Shown here: piece after piece, positions 9,074-16,954 of the stretch
Position numbering within the stretch: position 1 is the first letter of the stretch
How the letters are laid out: the number at the start of each line of letters is the position of its first letter
Assembly: GCA_017549665.1 (NCBI GenBank)
Contig: JAFYUD010000220.1
Location: forward strand, 1 to 64,000
Reading direction: 5' to 3'
DNA from: Clostridia bacterium
GTDB taxonomy: Bacteria > Bacillota_A > Clostridia > Oscillospirales > Acutalibacteraceae
DNA: 64,000 nt
The notes under the pieces: model-generated
Told to the model about the DNA's origin: nothing
The model's database searches: none
What the model saw: the letters and a program-made list of their open reading frames with translations, nothing else
Translations under genes and position numbers: made by a program

Positions 9074-9829
9074 TTATCCGTTTATTACATCTGGCATGTT
9101 GTACATGCCTGTTGTTTTGTCTTTCATGTAGATTGCGGCATTGACTGCACCGACAGCAAAAACATTCTTGGAGAGTGCTGTATGGCTTATTTTGATAATT
9201 TCATCATTTCCAGCAAAAATTACTTCGTGTTCACCAACGATTGTACCGCCTCTGATTGAGTGCATACCGATTTCGTGTTTATCACGCTTCTGAGAGCGGT
9301 CATGTCTGTCGTAAACCAGTTCGGGTTCATAATCAAGACCTTCCTCAACAGCTTTTTCAAGCATGAGAGCTGTTCCGCTGGGTGCATCAAGTTTAAGATT
9401 ATGATGAGCTTCAATAATCTCAATATCAAATGTACCACCGAGGATTTTAGCAGCTGTTTTTGCAAGTTCTGAGATAAGATTGATACCGAGTGACATATTG
9501 CCTGAACGGAACATTGCAATTTCTTTTGAAGCTTCTTCAATCATTTTGTTCTGTTCCGAGGTGTAACCCGTTGCACAAAGAACAGCAGGAATTTTCTTTG
9601 CTCTTGAAAATTCAAGAATTGAAGTAAGTGCGGAAGGATTTGAGAAATCAATTATAACATCTGCTTCGCAAGGTACTTCAGAAAATGCTGAAAATACGGG
9701 ATAGGGAAGTGAATCACTTTCAAAAATATCAACACCGGCTACGATTCTGATATCTTCTCTGCCTTTAACGGCATTTGTAACTGCGTTTCCCATTTTACCG
9801 GAGCAACCGCTTAATATAACTCTTGTCAT
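9074..9829 (-). CDS. dapB: 4-hydroxy-tetrahydrodipicolinate reductase
   Basis: DapB reduces hydroxy-tetrahydrodipicolinate with NAD(P)H in the lysine and diaminopimelate pathway. The N-terminal nucleotide-binding loop is GCSGKMGNAV (residues 8-17). The substrate-binding and catalytic signature EAHHNLKLDAPSGTA is intact. At 251 residues it is a normal length. It is the last gene of an asd-dapA-dapB operon that supplies peptidoglycan precursors and, in sporulating species, dipicolinate. The SD is AAGGATG. Confidence 0.95.
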   Translation of the reverse strand: MTRVILSGCSGKMGNAVTNAVKGREDIRIVAGVDIFESDSLPYPVFSAFSEVPCEADVIIDFSNPSALTSILEFSRAKKIPAVLCATGYTSEQNKMIEEASKEIAMFRSGNMSLGINLISELAKTAAKILGGTFDIEIIEAHHNLKLDAPSGTALMLEKAVEEGLDYEPELVYDRHDRSQKRDKHEIGMHSIRGGTIVGEHEVIFAGNDEIIKISHTALSKNVFAVGAVNAAIYMKDKTTGMYNMPDVING

Positions 9830-9854
9830 TATTAAAACATCCTTTATACAACAA

Positions 9855-9876
9855 AGTCGGGTATAAAAACCCGACT
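9855..9876. terminator. Hairpin between dapA and dapB
   Basis: The 8-bp stem agtcgggt/acccgact has only three T residues after it on the minus strand. It is a weak or partial terminator, or an RNA-processing or stability element, inside the operon. Confidence 0.45.
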
Positions 9877-9884
9877 CATTTTAT

Positions 9885-10781
9885 TTATTTTGCAAGACCG
9901 TGCTTTGCAAGTGCATTATAAAGCACAGCTTTTGTAGCATCGTTCATCTGGCCGAGAGGCATTCTGCATCTGCCTACATTCCAGCCGCACATATTCATAG
10001 CTTCTTTTACGGGGATGGGGTTAACATCACAGAAAAGAGCGTTGCAAAGGTCAAGATATTCAAGCTGAAGATTTCTTGAACCGATAACATCACCGTCAAG
10101 ATATTTTCTTGCAATATCATGAGCAACACGGGGAGCAACGTGTGAAAGAACTGAAATTACACCCTTGCCGCCGAGTGCCATAATGGGAAGAATCTGGTCG
10201 TCATTACCTGAATAAATTGTAAGACTGTCACCGCAGAGAGCTGCAGTCTGCTGAATGAGTGAAATATCACCGCAAGCTTCTTTTGTTGCAACAATTCTTT
10301 CATGCTTTGCAAGTTCAACATATGTTTCAGGCTTGATTGACATACCTGTTCTGCTCGGAACATTATAAAGAATGATAGGAGCTGAAACCCTGTCTGCAAT
10401 ATAATTGTAATGTTCAATAAGACCTGACTGTGATGTCTTGTTGTAGTAAGGTGTGACCATAAGAAGACCGTCAACACCGAACTTTTCTGCTTCGTTTGAA
10501 AGTTCAACAGCATAAAATGTGTCATTTGAACCGGTACCAGCGATAACGGGAACTCTCTTGTTTACAACATCAACACAGAATCTGATAGCTTCTGTATGTT
10601 CTTTGTGTGAAAGTGTTGAGCCTTCACCTGTTGTACCACAGACTACAATAGCATCTGTACCATTGTCAATCTGGTCGTTGATGATTTTTTCAAATGTGTC
10701 AAAATCGATTTTCTTAAGGTCTTCTGTAAAAGGAGTAATAATCGCAATAGCAGAGCCTTCAAAAATAACTTTCTTTTTCAT
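9885..10781 (-). CDS. dapA: 4-hydroxy-tetrahydrodipicolinate synthase
   Basis: DapA condenses pyruvate with aspartate semialdehyde, the first committed step toward diaminopimelate and lysine. The TIM-barrel signatures GTTGEGSTL and YNVPSRTGM (active-site Tyr) are clear. The Schiff-base Lys is in VATKEACGD. The 298-residue length is typical. The start is supported by AAAGGAGA. It lies between asd and dapB on the same strand. No lysine riboswitch-sized leader precedes the operon. Confidence 0.96.
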   Translation of the reverse strand: MKKKVIFEGSAIAIITPFTEDLKKIDFDTFEKIINDQIDNGTDAIVVCGTTGEGSTLSHKEHTEAIRFCVDVVNKRVPVIAGTGSNDTFYAVELSNEAEKFGVDGLLMVTPYYNKTSQSGLIEHYNYIADRVSAPIILYNVPSRTGMSIKPETYVELAKHERIVATKEACGDISLIQQTAALCGDSLTIYSGNDDQILPIMALGGKGVISVLSHVAPRVAHDIARKYLDGDVIGSRNLQLEYLDLCNALFCDVNPIPVKEAMNMCGWNVGRCRMPLGQMNDATKAVLYNALAKHGLAK

Positions 10782-10806
10782 ATAGAAAATCTCCTTTTAT
10801 GAAATA

Positions 10807-11898
10807 TCAGCACTTGGGTTCAATATAACCTTCAGCGCAAAGAAGTTCAGCAAGAAGAACTGCACCGCCTGCTGCACCTCTGAGTGTGTTGTGTGAAATA
10901 CATACAAACTTATAATCATACTGAGTGTCTTCTCTCAGACGGCCTGTTGAAATAGCCATACCGCCTTCAAGTTCTCTGTTGATCTTTGTCTGAGGCATGT
11001 TGTCTTCTGTATAGTAGTTGAGGAACTGTTTGGGAGCGTGGGGAAGTTCAAGTTCCTGAGGTCTGCCTTTGAAGTTCTGCCATACTTCAAGAATTTCTTC
11101 CTTAGTGGGCTTCTTTTCAAAACGAACAAAGCAAGCTGCCATGTGACCGTCTGAAACGGGAACTCTGAGACACTGAGCTGTGAAGTAGGGCTTTGAAGCG
11201 GGAACAATTTTACCGTTTTCGATTGTACCCCAGATTTTAAGAGGTTCTTTTTCGCTTTTTTCTTCTTCACCGCCAATGTAGGGGATGACGTTATCAACCA
11301 TTTCGGGCCATCTGTCAAATGTTTTACCTGCACCTGAAATAGCCTGGTAAGTACAAACGAGAACATCCTTTACACCGAACTTTTCATCAAGAGGATAAAG
11401 TGCGGGAACATAACTTTGGAGTGAGCAGTTTGATTTTACAGCAATAAAGCCTCTCTTTGTACCGAGTCTCTTTTTCTGTGATTCGATGATATCAAGATGT
11501 TTATTGTTGATTTCGGGGATGATCATGGGAACATCATCTGTGAATCTGTGAGCTGAGTTGTTTGAAACAACGGGACATTCAGCTTTTGCATAAGCTTCTT
11601 CAAGAGCCTTGATTTCATCTTTTTTCATGTCAACAGCACAGAATACAAAGTCAACAAGACCTGCAATTTTTTCAATGTCTGATGTAGCATCAAGAACAAT
11701 TTTTGACTTGAGGTTTTCGGGGAGTTCAGTTTTCATAACCCATCTGCCACCGAGAGCCTCTTCATAAGTTTTGCCTGCTGAACGGGGGCTTGCTGCAAGA
11801 ACTTCAATATCATACCAGGGATGGTCTGCAAGAAGTGTTACAAATCTCTGACCTACCATACCTGTAGCGCCGATAATACCAACTTTATATTTCTTCAT
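10807..11898 (-). CDS. asd: Aspartate-semialdehyde dehydrogenase, archaeal/fungal-like type
   Basis: Asd converts aspartyl-phosphate to aspartate semialdehyde, the branch point for lysine, threonine and methionine. The N-terminal MKKYKVGIIGATGMVGQRF is an NADP-binding loop. The nucleophilic Cys sits in VKSNCSLQSY and the base His in RVPVSDGHMA. The length of 363 residues and sequence style resemble the archaeal/yeast-like Asd subclass, also found in many Clostridia, rather than the enteric form. I start at 11898, where a GGAGGA SD is correctly spaced; the frame stays open upstream without such support. First gene of the dap operon. Confidence 0.94.
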   Translation of the reverse strand: MKKYKVGIIGATGMVGQRFVTLLADHPWYDIEVLAASPRSAGKTYEEALGGRWVMKTELPENLKSKIVLDATSDIEKIAGLVDFVFCAVDMKKDEIKALEEAYAKAECPVVSNNSAHRFTDDVPMIIPEINNKHLDIIESQKKRLGTKRGFIAVKSNCSLQSYVPALYPLDEKFGVKDVLVCTYQAISGAGKTFDRWPEMVDNVIPYIGGEEEKSEKEPLKIWGTIENGKIVPASKPYFTAQCLRVPVSDGHMAACFVRFEKKPTKEEILEVWQNFKGRPQELELPHAPKQFLNYYTEDNMPQTKINRELEGGMAISTGRLREDTQYDYKFVCISHNTLRGAAGGAVLLAELLCAEGYIEPKC

Positions 11899-12004
11899 TA
11901 ATTTTTCCTCCGTGAAAAGAAATTTCATTTTTACTATTGTAATTGAGGCAATTTTGCAATATAATGTGTTTTGCAATTATATATGCCACAATATAATATA
12001 TATT

Positions 12005-12033
12005 ATATTATCACTATTAACTTAATGTGTCAA
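12005..12033 (-). promoter_or_regulatory. Putative sigma-A promoter of asd-dapA-dapB
   Basis: On the minus strand, TTGACA (12028-12033), a 17-base spacer and TAATAT (12005-12010). It predicts a leader of about 100 bases, too short for a lysine riboswitch. Confidence 0.65.
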
Positions 12034-12071
12034 CTTAATTAAAAGAATTTTAGAAATTTGGTGCAATTTTA

Positions 12072-13097
12072 ATGAAAAAATCTGATTTTTATTTCGATTT
12101 ACCTAAAGAATTGATAGCTCAGGACCCGATTCCTGACAGAGATAAGTCAAAATTACTTCATCTTGATCGTTTTTCAGGTGAAATTGAACATAAGAACTTT
12201 TTTGATGTTCTAGAATATTTCAGACCCGGTGATTGTCTTATACTTAATAATACCAAGGTTATTCCTGCAAGATTATATGGTATAAAACCGACAGGTGCAA
12301 AAGTAGAATTTCTGATGCTCAATAACCTCGGTGATGATAAATGGGAGTGCATAACCGGACCCGGAAGAAAAGCAAGAACAGGCGATACTTTCACATTCGG
12401 TGACGGTATTCTTAATTGTGAAGTAATTGAAGTTCTTGAAAACGGAAACAGAATTGCAAAATTTACATACGAAGCTTCAAACATTTACGAGGTTCTTGAC
12501 AGAATCGGTGAAATGCCGCTTCCTCATTATATTACACACGAACTCAAAGACAGAGAAAGATATCAGACTGTTTATGCAAAAGAACTCGGCTCTGCAGCTG
12601 CTCCCACAGCAGGTCTTCATTTTACACCCGAACTTTTAAAAAAGATTGAAGAAATGGGCGTAACAGTTGCTTATGTTACATTGCATGTTGGTATCGGCAC
12701 TTTCAGACCTGTCAAAGCTGAAAATATCGAAGATCATGAAATGCATTCAGAACATTACTATGTTCCTGCAGAAACTGCAGAAATAATCAACAATACAAAG
12801 AAAAACGGCGGAAGAATTATAGCTGTTGGTACAACATCCTGTCGTACTCTTGAATCTGCATCAGATGAAAACGGATATCTTACAGAATGCGATGATTCAA
12901 CAAACATATTTATTTATCCCGGTTATAAATTCAGATGTATTGATGCTCTTATCACAAATTTTCATCTTCCCGAAAGCACTCTTATTATGCTTGTTTCAGC
13001 TTTTGCAGGCAGAGAAAATACGCTGAATGCTTATAATAATGCAATCAAAGAACGATACAGATTTTTCAGCTTTGGCGACTCAATGATTATAATTTAA
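12072..13097 (+). CDS. queA: S-adenosylmethionine:tRNA ribosyltransferase-isomerase
   Basis: QueA transfers the ribosyl part of SAM to preQ1-modified tRNA to form epoxyqueuosine at the wobble base. Typical family features are the opening [16 protein letters not shown] and the motifs [25 protein letters not shown] and [11 protein letters not shown]. At 341 residues it has the normal length. The SD is weak (GGTG). tgt follows after 10 bases, the usual pairing of the two queuosine enzymes in one operon. Confidence 0.96.
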   Translation: MKKSDFYFDLPKELIAQDPIPDRDKSKLLHLDRFSGEIEHKNFFDVLEYFRPGDCLILNNTKVIPARLYGIKPTGAKVEFLMLNNLGDDKWECITGPGRKARTGDTFTFGDGILNCEVIEVLENGNRIAKFTYEASNIYEVLDRIGEMPLPHYITHELKDRERYQTVYAKELGSAAAPTAGLHFTPELLKKIEEMGVTVAYVTLHVGIGTFRPVKAENIEDHEMHSEHYYVPAETAEIINNTKKNGGRIIAVGTTSCRTLESASDENGYLTECDDSTNIFIYPGYKFRCIDALITNFHLPESTLIMLVSAFAGRENTLNAYNNAIKERYRFFSFGDSMIII

Positions 13098-13107
13098 GAG
13101 GTAAATT

Positions 13108-14241
13108 ATGTACAAACTTATAAAAAACAACGGCACTGCCCGTCTCGGTGAATTCAAAACAGTTCACGGTACAGTCAAAACTCCCGGATTTATGAATGTT
13201 GCAACTTGCGCTGCAATAAAAGGCGGACTTTCTGCATTAGACCTTGAAAACATCAATTGTCAGGTTATGCTTTGCAACACATATCATCTTCACGTGCGTC
13301 CCGGTGATGATGTTGTAAATGAAATGGGAGGACTTCACAAATTTACAGGATGGAGAGGTCCTATTCTCACAGACAGTGGCGGATTTCAGGTCTTTTCACT
13401 TTCTTCACTGAGAAAAATCAAGGAAGAAGGCGTATATTTTCAGTCTCATGTTGACGGCAGACATATTTTTATGGGTCCTGAAGAAAGTATGCAGATTCAG
13501 TCAAACCTTGCATCAACAATAGCTATGGCTTTTGATGAATGTGTTGAAAATCCTGCTACATATGAATATGCAAAGAAGTCTTGTGAAAGAACCACAAGAT
13601 GGCTTATAAGATGTAAAAATGAAATGCAGCGCCTTAATTCTTTGCCCGAAACAATCAACAAAAATCAGCTTCTTTTTGGTATCAATCAGGGCTGTACTTT
13701 TGATGATCTGCGAATTGAACATATGAAAGAAATTGCGAAACTTGATCTTGACGGTTATGCAATCGGCGGTCTTGCTGTCGGCGAACCGAAAGAAGATATG
13801 TATCGCATTATTTCCGCAGTTGAACCTTATATGCCCAAAGATAAAATCAGATACCTTATGGGTGTCGGCACTCCCGGAAACATTCTTGAAGCTGTCAGAA
13901 GGGGAGTTGATCTTTTTGATTGTGTTATGCCCAGCCGTAATGCCCGTCACGGACATCTTAATACTTGGCACGGTATAATTAATCTTAATAATGCCAAGTA
14001 TGAAAGAGATGATACTCCTATTGATGAAGAATGTGATTGTCCCGTATGTCGTAATCATTCAAAAGGATATATCCGACATCTTTTCAAAGCAAAAGAAGTG
14101 CTTGCTTTAAGATTTGCCGTTACTCATAACTTATATTTCTACAATAAGCTTATGGCGAGAATCAGGGAAAATCTTGAAAATGATACATTTGATGAATTTT
14201 ACTCAAAATATGTTGATTTGCTTGACAAAAGAATAAAATAA
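13108..14241 (+). CDS. tgt: Queuine/preQ1 tRNA-guanine transglycosylase
   Basis: Tgt exchanges guanine 34 of GUN-anticodon tRNAs for preQ1. The active-site motifs LTDSGGFQVFSL and IGGLAVGEP and the nucleophile-region segment DLFDCVMPSRNARHGHL are present. The C-terminal zinc site CDCPVCRNHSKGYIRH is intact. At 377 residues it is full length. The start is set by AGAGGTAA. It forms an operon with queA; yajC behind it has its own promoter. Confidence 0.97.
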   Translation: MYKLIKNNGTARLGEFKTVHGTVKTPGFMNVATCAAIKGGLSALDLENINCQVMLCNTYHLHVRPGDDVVNEMGGLHKFTGWRGPILTDSGGFQVFSLSSLRKIKEEGVYFQSHVDGRHIFMGPEESMQIQSNLASTIAMAFDECVENPATYEYAKKSCERTTRWLIRCKNEMQRLNSLPETINKNQLLFGINQGCTFDDLRIEHMKEIAKLDLDGYAIGGLAVGEPKEDMYRIISAVEPYMPKDKIRYLMGVGTPGNILEAVRRGVDLFDCVMPSRNARHGHLNTWHGIINLNNAKYERDDTPIDEECDCPVCRNHSKGYIRHLFKAKEVLALRFAVTHNLYFYNKLMARIRENLENDTFDEFYSKYVDLLDKRIK

Positions 14242-14254
14242 TTCTTTTTTATAC

Positions 14255-14283
14255 TTGAAATTAATTTAATATTGTATTATAAT
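14255..14283 (+). promoter_or_regulatory. Putative sigma-A promoter of yajC
   Basis: TTGAAA (14255-14260), a 17-base spacer and TATAAT (14278-14283), 35 bases before the yajC start. Confidence 0.7.
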
Positions 14284-14317
14284 AATATTTAAATTGTTCA
14301 ATCGGAGGAATAAAAAA

Positions 14318-14737
14318 ATGGATTTAACATTAAAACTTCTTGATGCAGCTGCAACACCTGTTGGTCAGGGAAATTCATGGACAACAATTCTTCTTATGGC
14401 TGCTCTTTTCGGTGTTATGTATTTCGTAATGATCAGACCCCAGAAGAAAAAACAGAAAGAAGAACAGGAAATGCGTGATGCTATCCAGATTGGTGATGAA
14501 ATTACAACAATCGGTGGTATCTGCGGCAGAGTTGTTACTGTCAAGGAAGATTCACTTGTAATTGAAACAGGTGCTGACAGAAATAAGATGAAAATCACTC
14601 GTTGGGCTATTCAGACAAACAATACTGCAGAAGACAGACTTCAGGCTGAAAGAGCTGCTCAGGCTGCTGCAAAAGAAGCTGAAAAGGCTGAAAAAGGCAA
14701 AGGCAGACGTTCAAAAAAGTCAGACAACGAAGAATAA
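14318..14737 (+). CDS. yajC: Preprotein translocase subunit YajC
   Basis: YajC is a small single-pass membrane partner of SecDF in the Sec translocon. The protein is about 139 residues with one transmembrane segment followed by the diagnostic MIRPQKKKQKEEQEMRDAI. The domain after it includes GDEITTIGGICGRV. The C-terminal extension is Lys/Glu/Ala-rich. The start at 14318 is fixed by CGGAGGA; the frame is open 24 bases upstream without an SD. It follows tgt, the standard bacterial tgt-yajC order, but secDF is not in the window. Confidence 0.95.
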   Translation: MDLTLKLLDAAATPVGQGNSWTTILLMAALFGVMYFVMIRPQKKKQKEEQEMRDAIQIGDEITTIGGICGRVVTVKEDSLVIETGADRNKMKITRWAIQTNNTAEDRLQAERAAQAAAKEAEKAEKGKGRRSKKSDNEE

Positions 14738-14762
14738 TTGTTCTGTTGTAATATTAAAAAAA

Positions 14763-14799
14763 TTACCTTCATATCTATTATTAGATATGGAGGTTTTTT
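14763..14799 (+). terminator. Terminator after yajC that overlaps the next gene's Shine-Dalgarno
   Basis: accttcatatcta pairs with tagatatggaggt (one G-U) and is followed by seven T. The 3' arm contains GGAGG, which is the SD for the ATG at 14801. The same element can stop transcription and mask the SD when folded. Confidence 0.7.
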
Positions 14800-14800
14800 T

Positions 14801-15190
14801 ATGTCCCGAATAAAAAAGTTAACTAAAAATCCGGTCGGAAATATTATATTTTGTCTCTTTTCTGGCATTGTTTTGTATTTTTTGCTGCTATCATTAACTT
14901 CATATTTGATATTAAAAATCAGAATCAGTTCAGAATATTTATTCTTATTAAACTATATTATATCTACATTAAGTGTAATGCTGACATCTTTGATTTGTGC
15001 TCATAATTCACATGCAAAAAAACTTTTAAAAGGTTTTTTGTGTGGAACAATATTATGTATTTTTTTATTTTTGATTATTCTTTTTTTAAATAAATCATCA
15101 TTGTCAATCATGCTATTATTGTATATTCCTATATGTGTTATATCCTCAATAACAGGTTGTATTGCCGGAATAAATATAAGAAAACAGTAG
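14801..15190 (+). CDS. TIGR04086/DUF3792-type membrane protein
   Basis: This 129-residue protein has four hydrophobic segments: an FCLFSGIVLYFLLLS-type helix, one around ISTLSVMLTSLIC, one around LCGTILCIFLFLIILF and one around MLLLYIPICVISSITGC. Small four-helix proteins of this kind follow yajC in many Clostridia; the function is unknown. The start at 14801 (MSRIKK) is set by GGAGG within the preceding hairpin; the longer open frame from 14738 runs through the terminator and is unlikely. It is followed closely by the SpoIIM-like gene. Confidence 0.75.
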   Translation: MSRIKKLTKNPVGNIIFCLFSGIVLYFLLLSLTSYLILKIRISSEYLFLLNYIISTLSVMLTSLICAHNSHAKKLLKGFLCGTILCIFLFLIILFLNKSSLSIMLLLYIPICVISSITGCIAGINIRKQ

Positions 15191-15206
15191 AAACAGGGGA
15201 ACTGGA

Positions 15207-15818
15207 ATGACATTAAAAACTGTAAGTTTTAGAAATAACATACATATTGAAAACAAGCAGGAGAGGGAAGTTAAAATTATGATCATCCTTCTTTCTGTTT
15301 TTATTGGCGCAATTATTTTAGGTGTTTCATTGGCACAAAATAATTTAGTTTTTTTACGTAATATATATTTCAATTTTTATGATATCGATTTTTCCTTTGG
15401 TATTATTTTCGGTAATACTTTAATTGTTAACTTATTATTGTTTTCAATTGTTGTCATTTCAGGTTTCAGTATTATCGGATGTCCGAGTGTTATAGCTGTA
15501 TTATTGTTAAAGGGTTTCAGTATAGGATGTGTTTGTTTAGTTCTTTTAACAGAGTATGGCCTAAGCGGAATAGGTTTGTATCTTCTGATTATTTTTCCTT
15601 CAAACATTTTATCAGTAGTATTACTTCTTTTAGCATCAGAATTCAGTATTGCTCAATCATTTGATATTATATCAGTAATTTATGACAGAAATAAAGAAAT
15701 AAAAATACAATTCAGAAGAATATTATATAAAAATATGATTCTGACATTTATTATGATAATTTCATCATTGTCAGAATCATTATTGTTTATGATATTTGGA
15801 AAATTGTTTGATATTTAG
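15207..15818 (+). CDS. SpoIIM-like (stage II sporulation protein M) membrane protein
   Basis: The 203-residue protein is very hydrophobic, with about five membrane segments. Length, topology and phrases such as GFSIIGCPSVIAVLLLKGFS and the LPS/FPSN-like loop resemble SpoIIM. SpoIIM works with SpoIID and SpoIIP in engulfment-stage peptidoglycan hydrolysis at the forespore. The match is by pattern, not alignment, so confidence is moderate. The start follows an AGGGGA SD. It ends 3-4 bases inside the convergent recombinase gene; in Bacillus spoIIM also lies close to a xerD-type gene. Confidence 0.65.
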   Translation: MTLKTVSFRNNIHIENKQEREVKIMIILLSVFIGAIILGVSLAQNNLVFLRNIYFNFYDIDFSFGIIFGNTLIVNLLLFSIVVISGFSIIGCPSVIAVLLLKGFSIGCVCLVLLTEYGLSGIGLYLLIIFPSNILSVVLLLLASEFSIAQSFDIISVIYDRNKEIKIQFRRILYKNMILTFIMIISSLSESLLFMIFGKLFDI

Positions 15819-16789
15819 GTATCAATTTTTGCCAGTGGATTATTTTCTATGGCTGTTTTTCTTTGATCATCAACAAGATGTGTATAAATCTCAGTAGTTG
15901 AAAGATTTTCGTGGCCAAGAATATCTTTTAAAACAAGAACATCGGCATCACCATACTGATACATCAGTGTTGCTGCAGTATGACGCAACTTATGTGTTGA
16001 TAAACCGAGATTGCCGATACCGGCTTTATCGAGAAACATTTTTACAAGATGCTGAACGGTTTTCGGACTGATTCTTTTTAATCTTGATGACAGAAATAAT
16101 GCATTTTTATCTTCAACACCATCAACAGGTCTGACACGCATATATCTATCTACAGCGTTGATGCATGCATTATTGAGATAAACGACACGTTCTTTATTAC
16201 CTTTACCGGTAACTCTCATAGAGCCATCAGAACGTATGTCTGTATAATTTAGTCCTACAAGTTCAGATAATCGCAAACCGCAATTAAGGAATAATGTCAA
16301 AATCGCATAATCACGTTCTTTGTTCTTTCCGTCAATTGCTTTTAGAAGATCAATACTCTGATCTAATGTAAGATATTTAGGTAAAGTCTTGTTTGTTTTT
16401 GGTGAATCAAGCACTTTCATCGGATTAATTTCAATAATCTGACGATTTTCGGAAAGATATTTAAAAAACTGTCTGATTGCAACTGTTTTTCTTGATCGTG
16501 TTGTAGGACTGTTCTTTTTTTCATTTTTACAGTAAGATAAAAACTTATAAGCATCATTAAGGGTAATATTTTTAAAAAATTCTGTATCACAGAATCTGAT
16601 ATCAGGATTATTTTTATCTGTCAGTTTTTTATCAATTGCAACAAATACAATAAACTCACGAAGATTTAATGAATATTCAAAAACAGTTTTTTGAGAACGA
16701 TTTTTTATGGCATCAATATAATGCAGATAATCACATAAAAGCTGAGGTAAAGCCTCATAATCAGGCAGATAATTAATCATTCCGTACAT
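15815..16789 (-). CDS. Tyrosine recombinase, XerC/XerD type
   Basis: This 324-residue site-specific recombinase has an N-terminal SAM-like core-binding domain and a C-terminal catalytic domain. All catalytic residues are visible: Arg in NCGLRLSELVGL, Lys in TGKGNKER, His/Arg in HKLRHTAA, His in LGHENLSTTE and the nucleophile Tyr in EIYTHL. Length and motifs fit chromosome-dimer-resolving Xer proteins. There are no neighbouring phage genes or visible att repeats, so a housekeeping Xer role is likelier than a phage integrase. A perfect 13-bp inverted repeat (16811-16840) lies between its promoter and start codon. Confidence 0.9.
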   Translation of the reverse strand: MYGMINYLPDYEALPQLLCDYLHYIDAIKNRSQKTVFEYSLNLREFIVFVAIDKKLTDKNNPDIRFCDTEFFKNITLNDAYKFLSYCKNEKKNSPTTRSRKTVAIRQFFKYLSENRQIIEINPMKVLDSPKTNKTLPKYLTLDQSIDLLKAIDGKNKERDYAILTLFLNCGLRLSELVGLNYTDIRSDGSMRVTGKGNKERVVYLNNACINAVDRYMRVRPVDGVEDKNALFLSSRLKRISPKTVQHLVKMFLDKAGIGNLGLSTHKLRHTAATLMYQYGDADVLVLKDILGHENLSTTEIYTHLVDDQRKTAIENNPLAKIDT

Positions 16790-16810
16790 TCCCCCTTATT
16801 AACTACCCTA

Positions 16811-16840
16811 AATTATACAAAATATTAATTTTGTATAATT
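16811..16840. repeat. Perfect 13-bp inverted repeat in the xer leader
   Basis: aattatacaaaat, a 4-base spacer (atta), then the exact complement. It starts at the edge of the predicted -10 box of the recombinase gene and extends into its leader. It could be an operator, a leader hairpin or a recombinase binding site. Confidence 0.7.
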
Positions 16841-16866
16841 GTAACACAAACTTTAGCAGATGTCAA
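16838..16866 (-). promoter_or_regulatory. Putative sigma-A promoter of the xer gene
   Basis: On the minus strand, TTGACA (16861-16866), a 17-base spacer and TACAAT (16838-16843). Confidence 0.65.
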
Positions 16867-16908
16867 CAATTAATTTAAATATAATCCTGCCCTATCTGTT
16901 CTCTTTCA

Positions 16909-16937
16909 TTGACACTTCTTAAATAATTTGTTATCAT
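16909..16937 (+). promoter_or_regulatory. Putative sigma-A promoter of the subtilase gene
   Basis: TTGACA (16909-16914), a 17-base spacer and TATCAT (16932-16937), followed closely by the AGGAGGTG SD. The transcript leader would be very short. Confidence 0.65.
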
Positions 16938-16954
16938 ATTCAGGAGGTGTTTTT

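Noticed and set aside
11899..12004. Possible lysine riboswitch before asd-dapA-dapB
   Set aside because: The predicted leader is only about 100 bases and A/T-rich, without the expected multi-helix structure.
14738..14800. N-terminal extension of the TIGR04086 protein (MFCCNIKK...)
   Set aside because: It would translate through the yajC terminator; the ATG at 14801 has a proper SD.
15815..16789. Phage integrase or mobile-element recombinase
   Set aside because: No phage genes, att-like direct repeats or tRNA gene nearby; length and motifs fit a housekeeping Xer protein.
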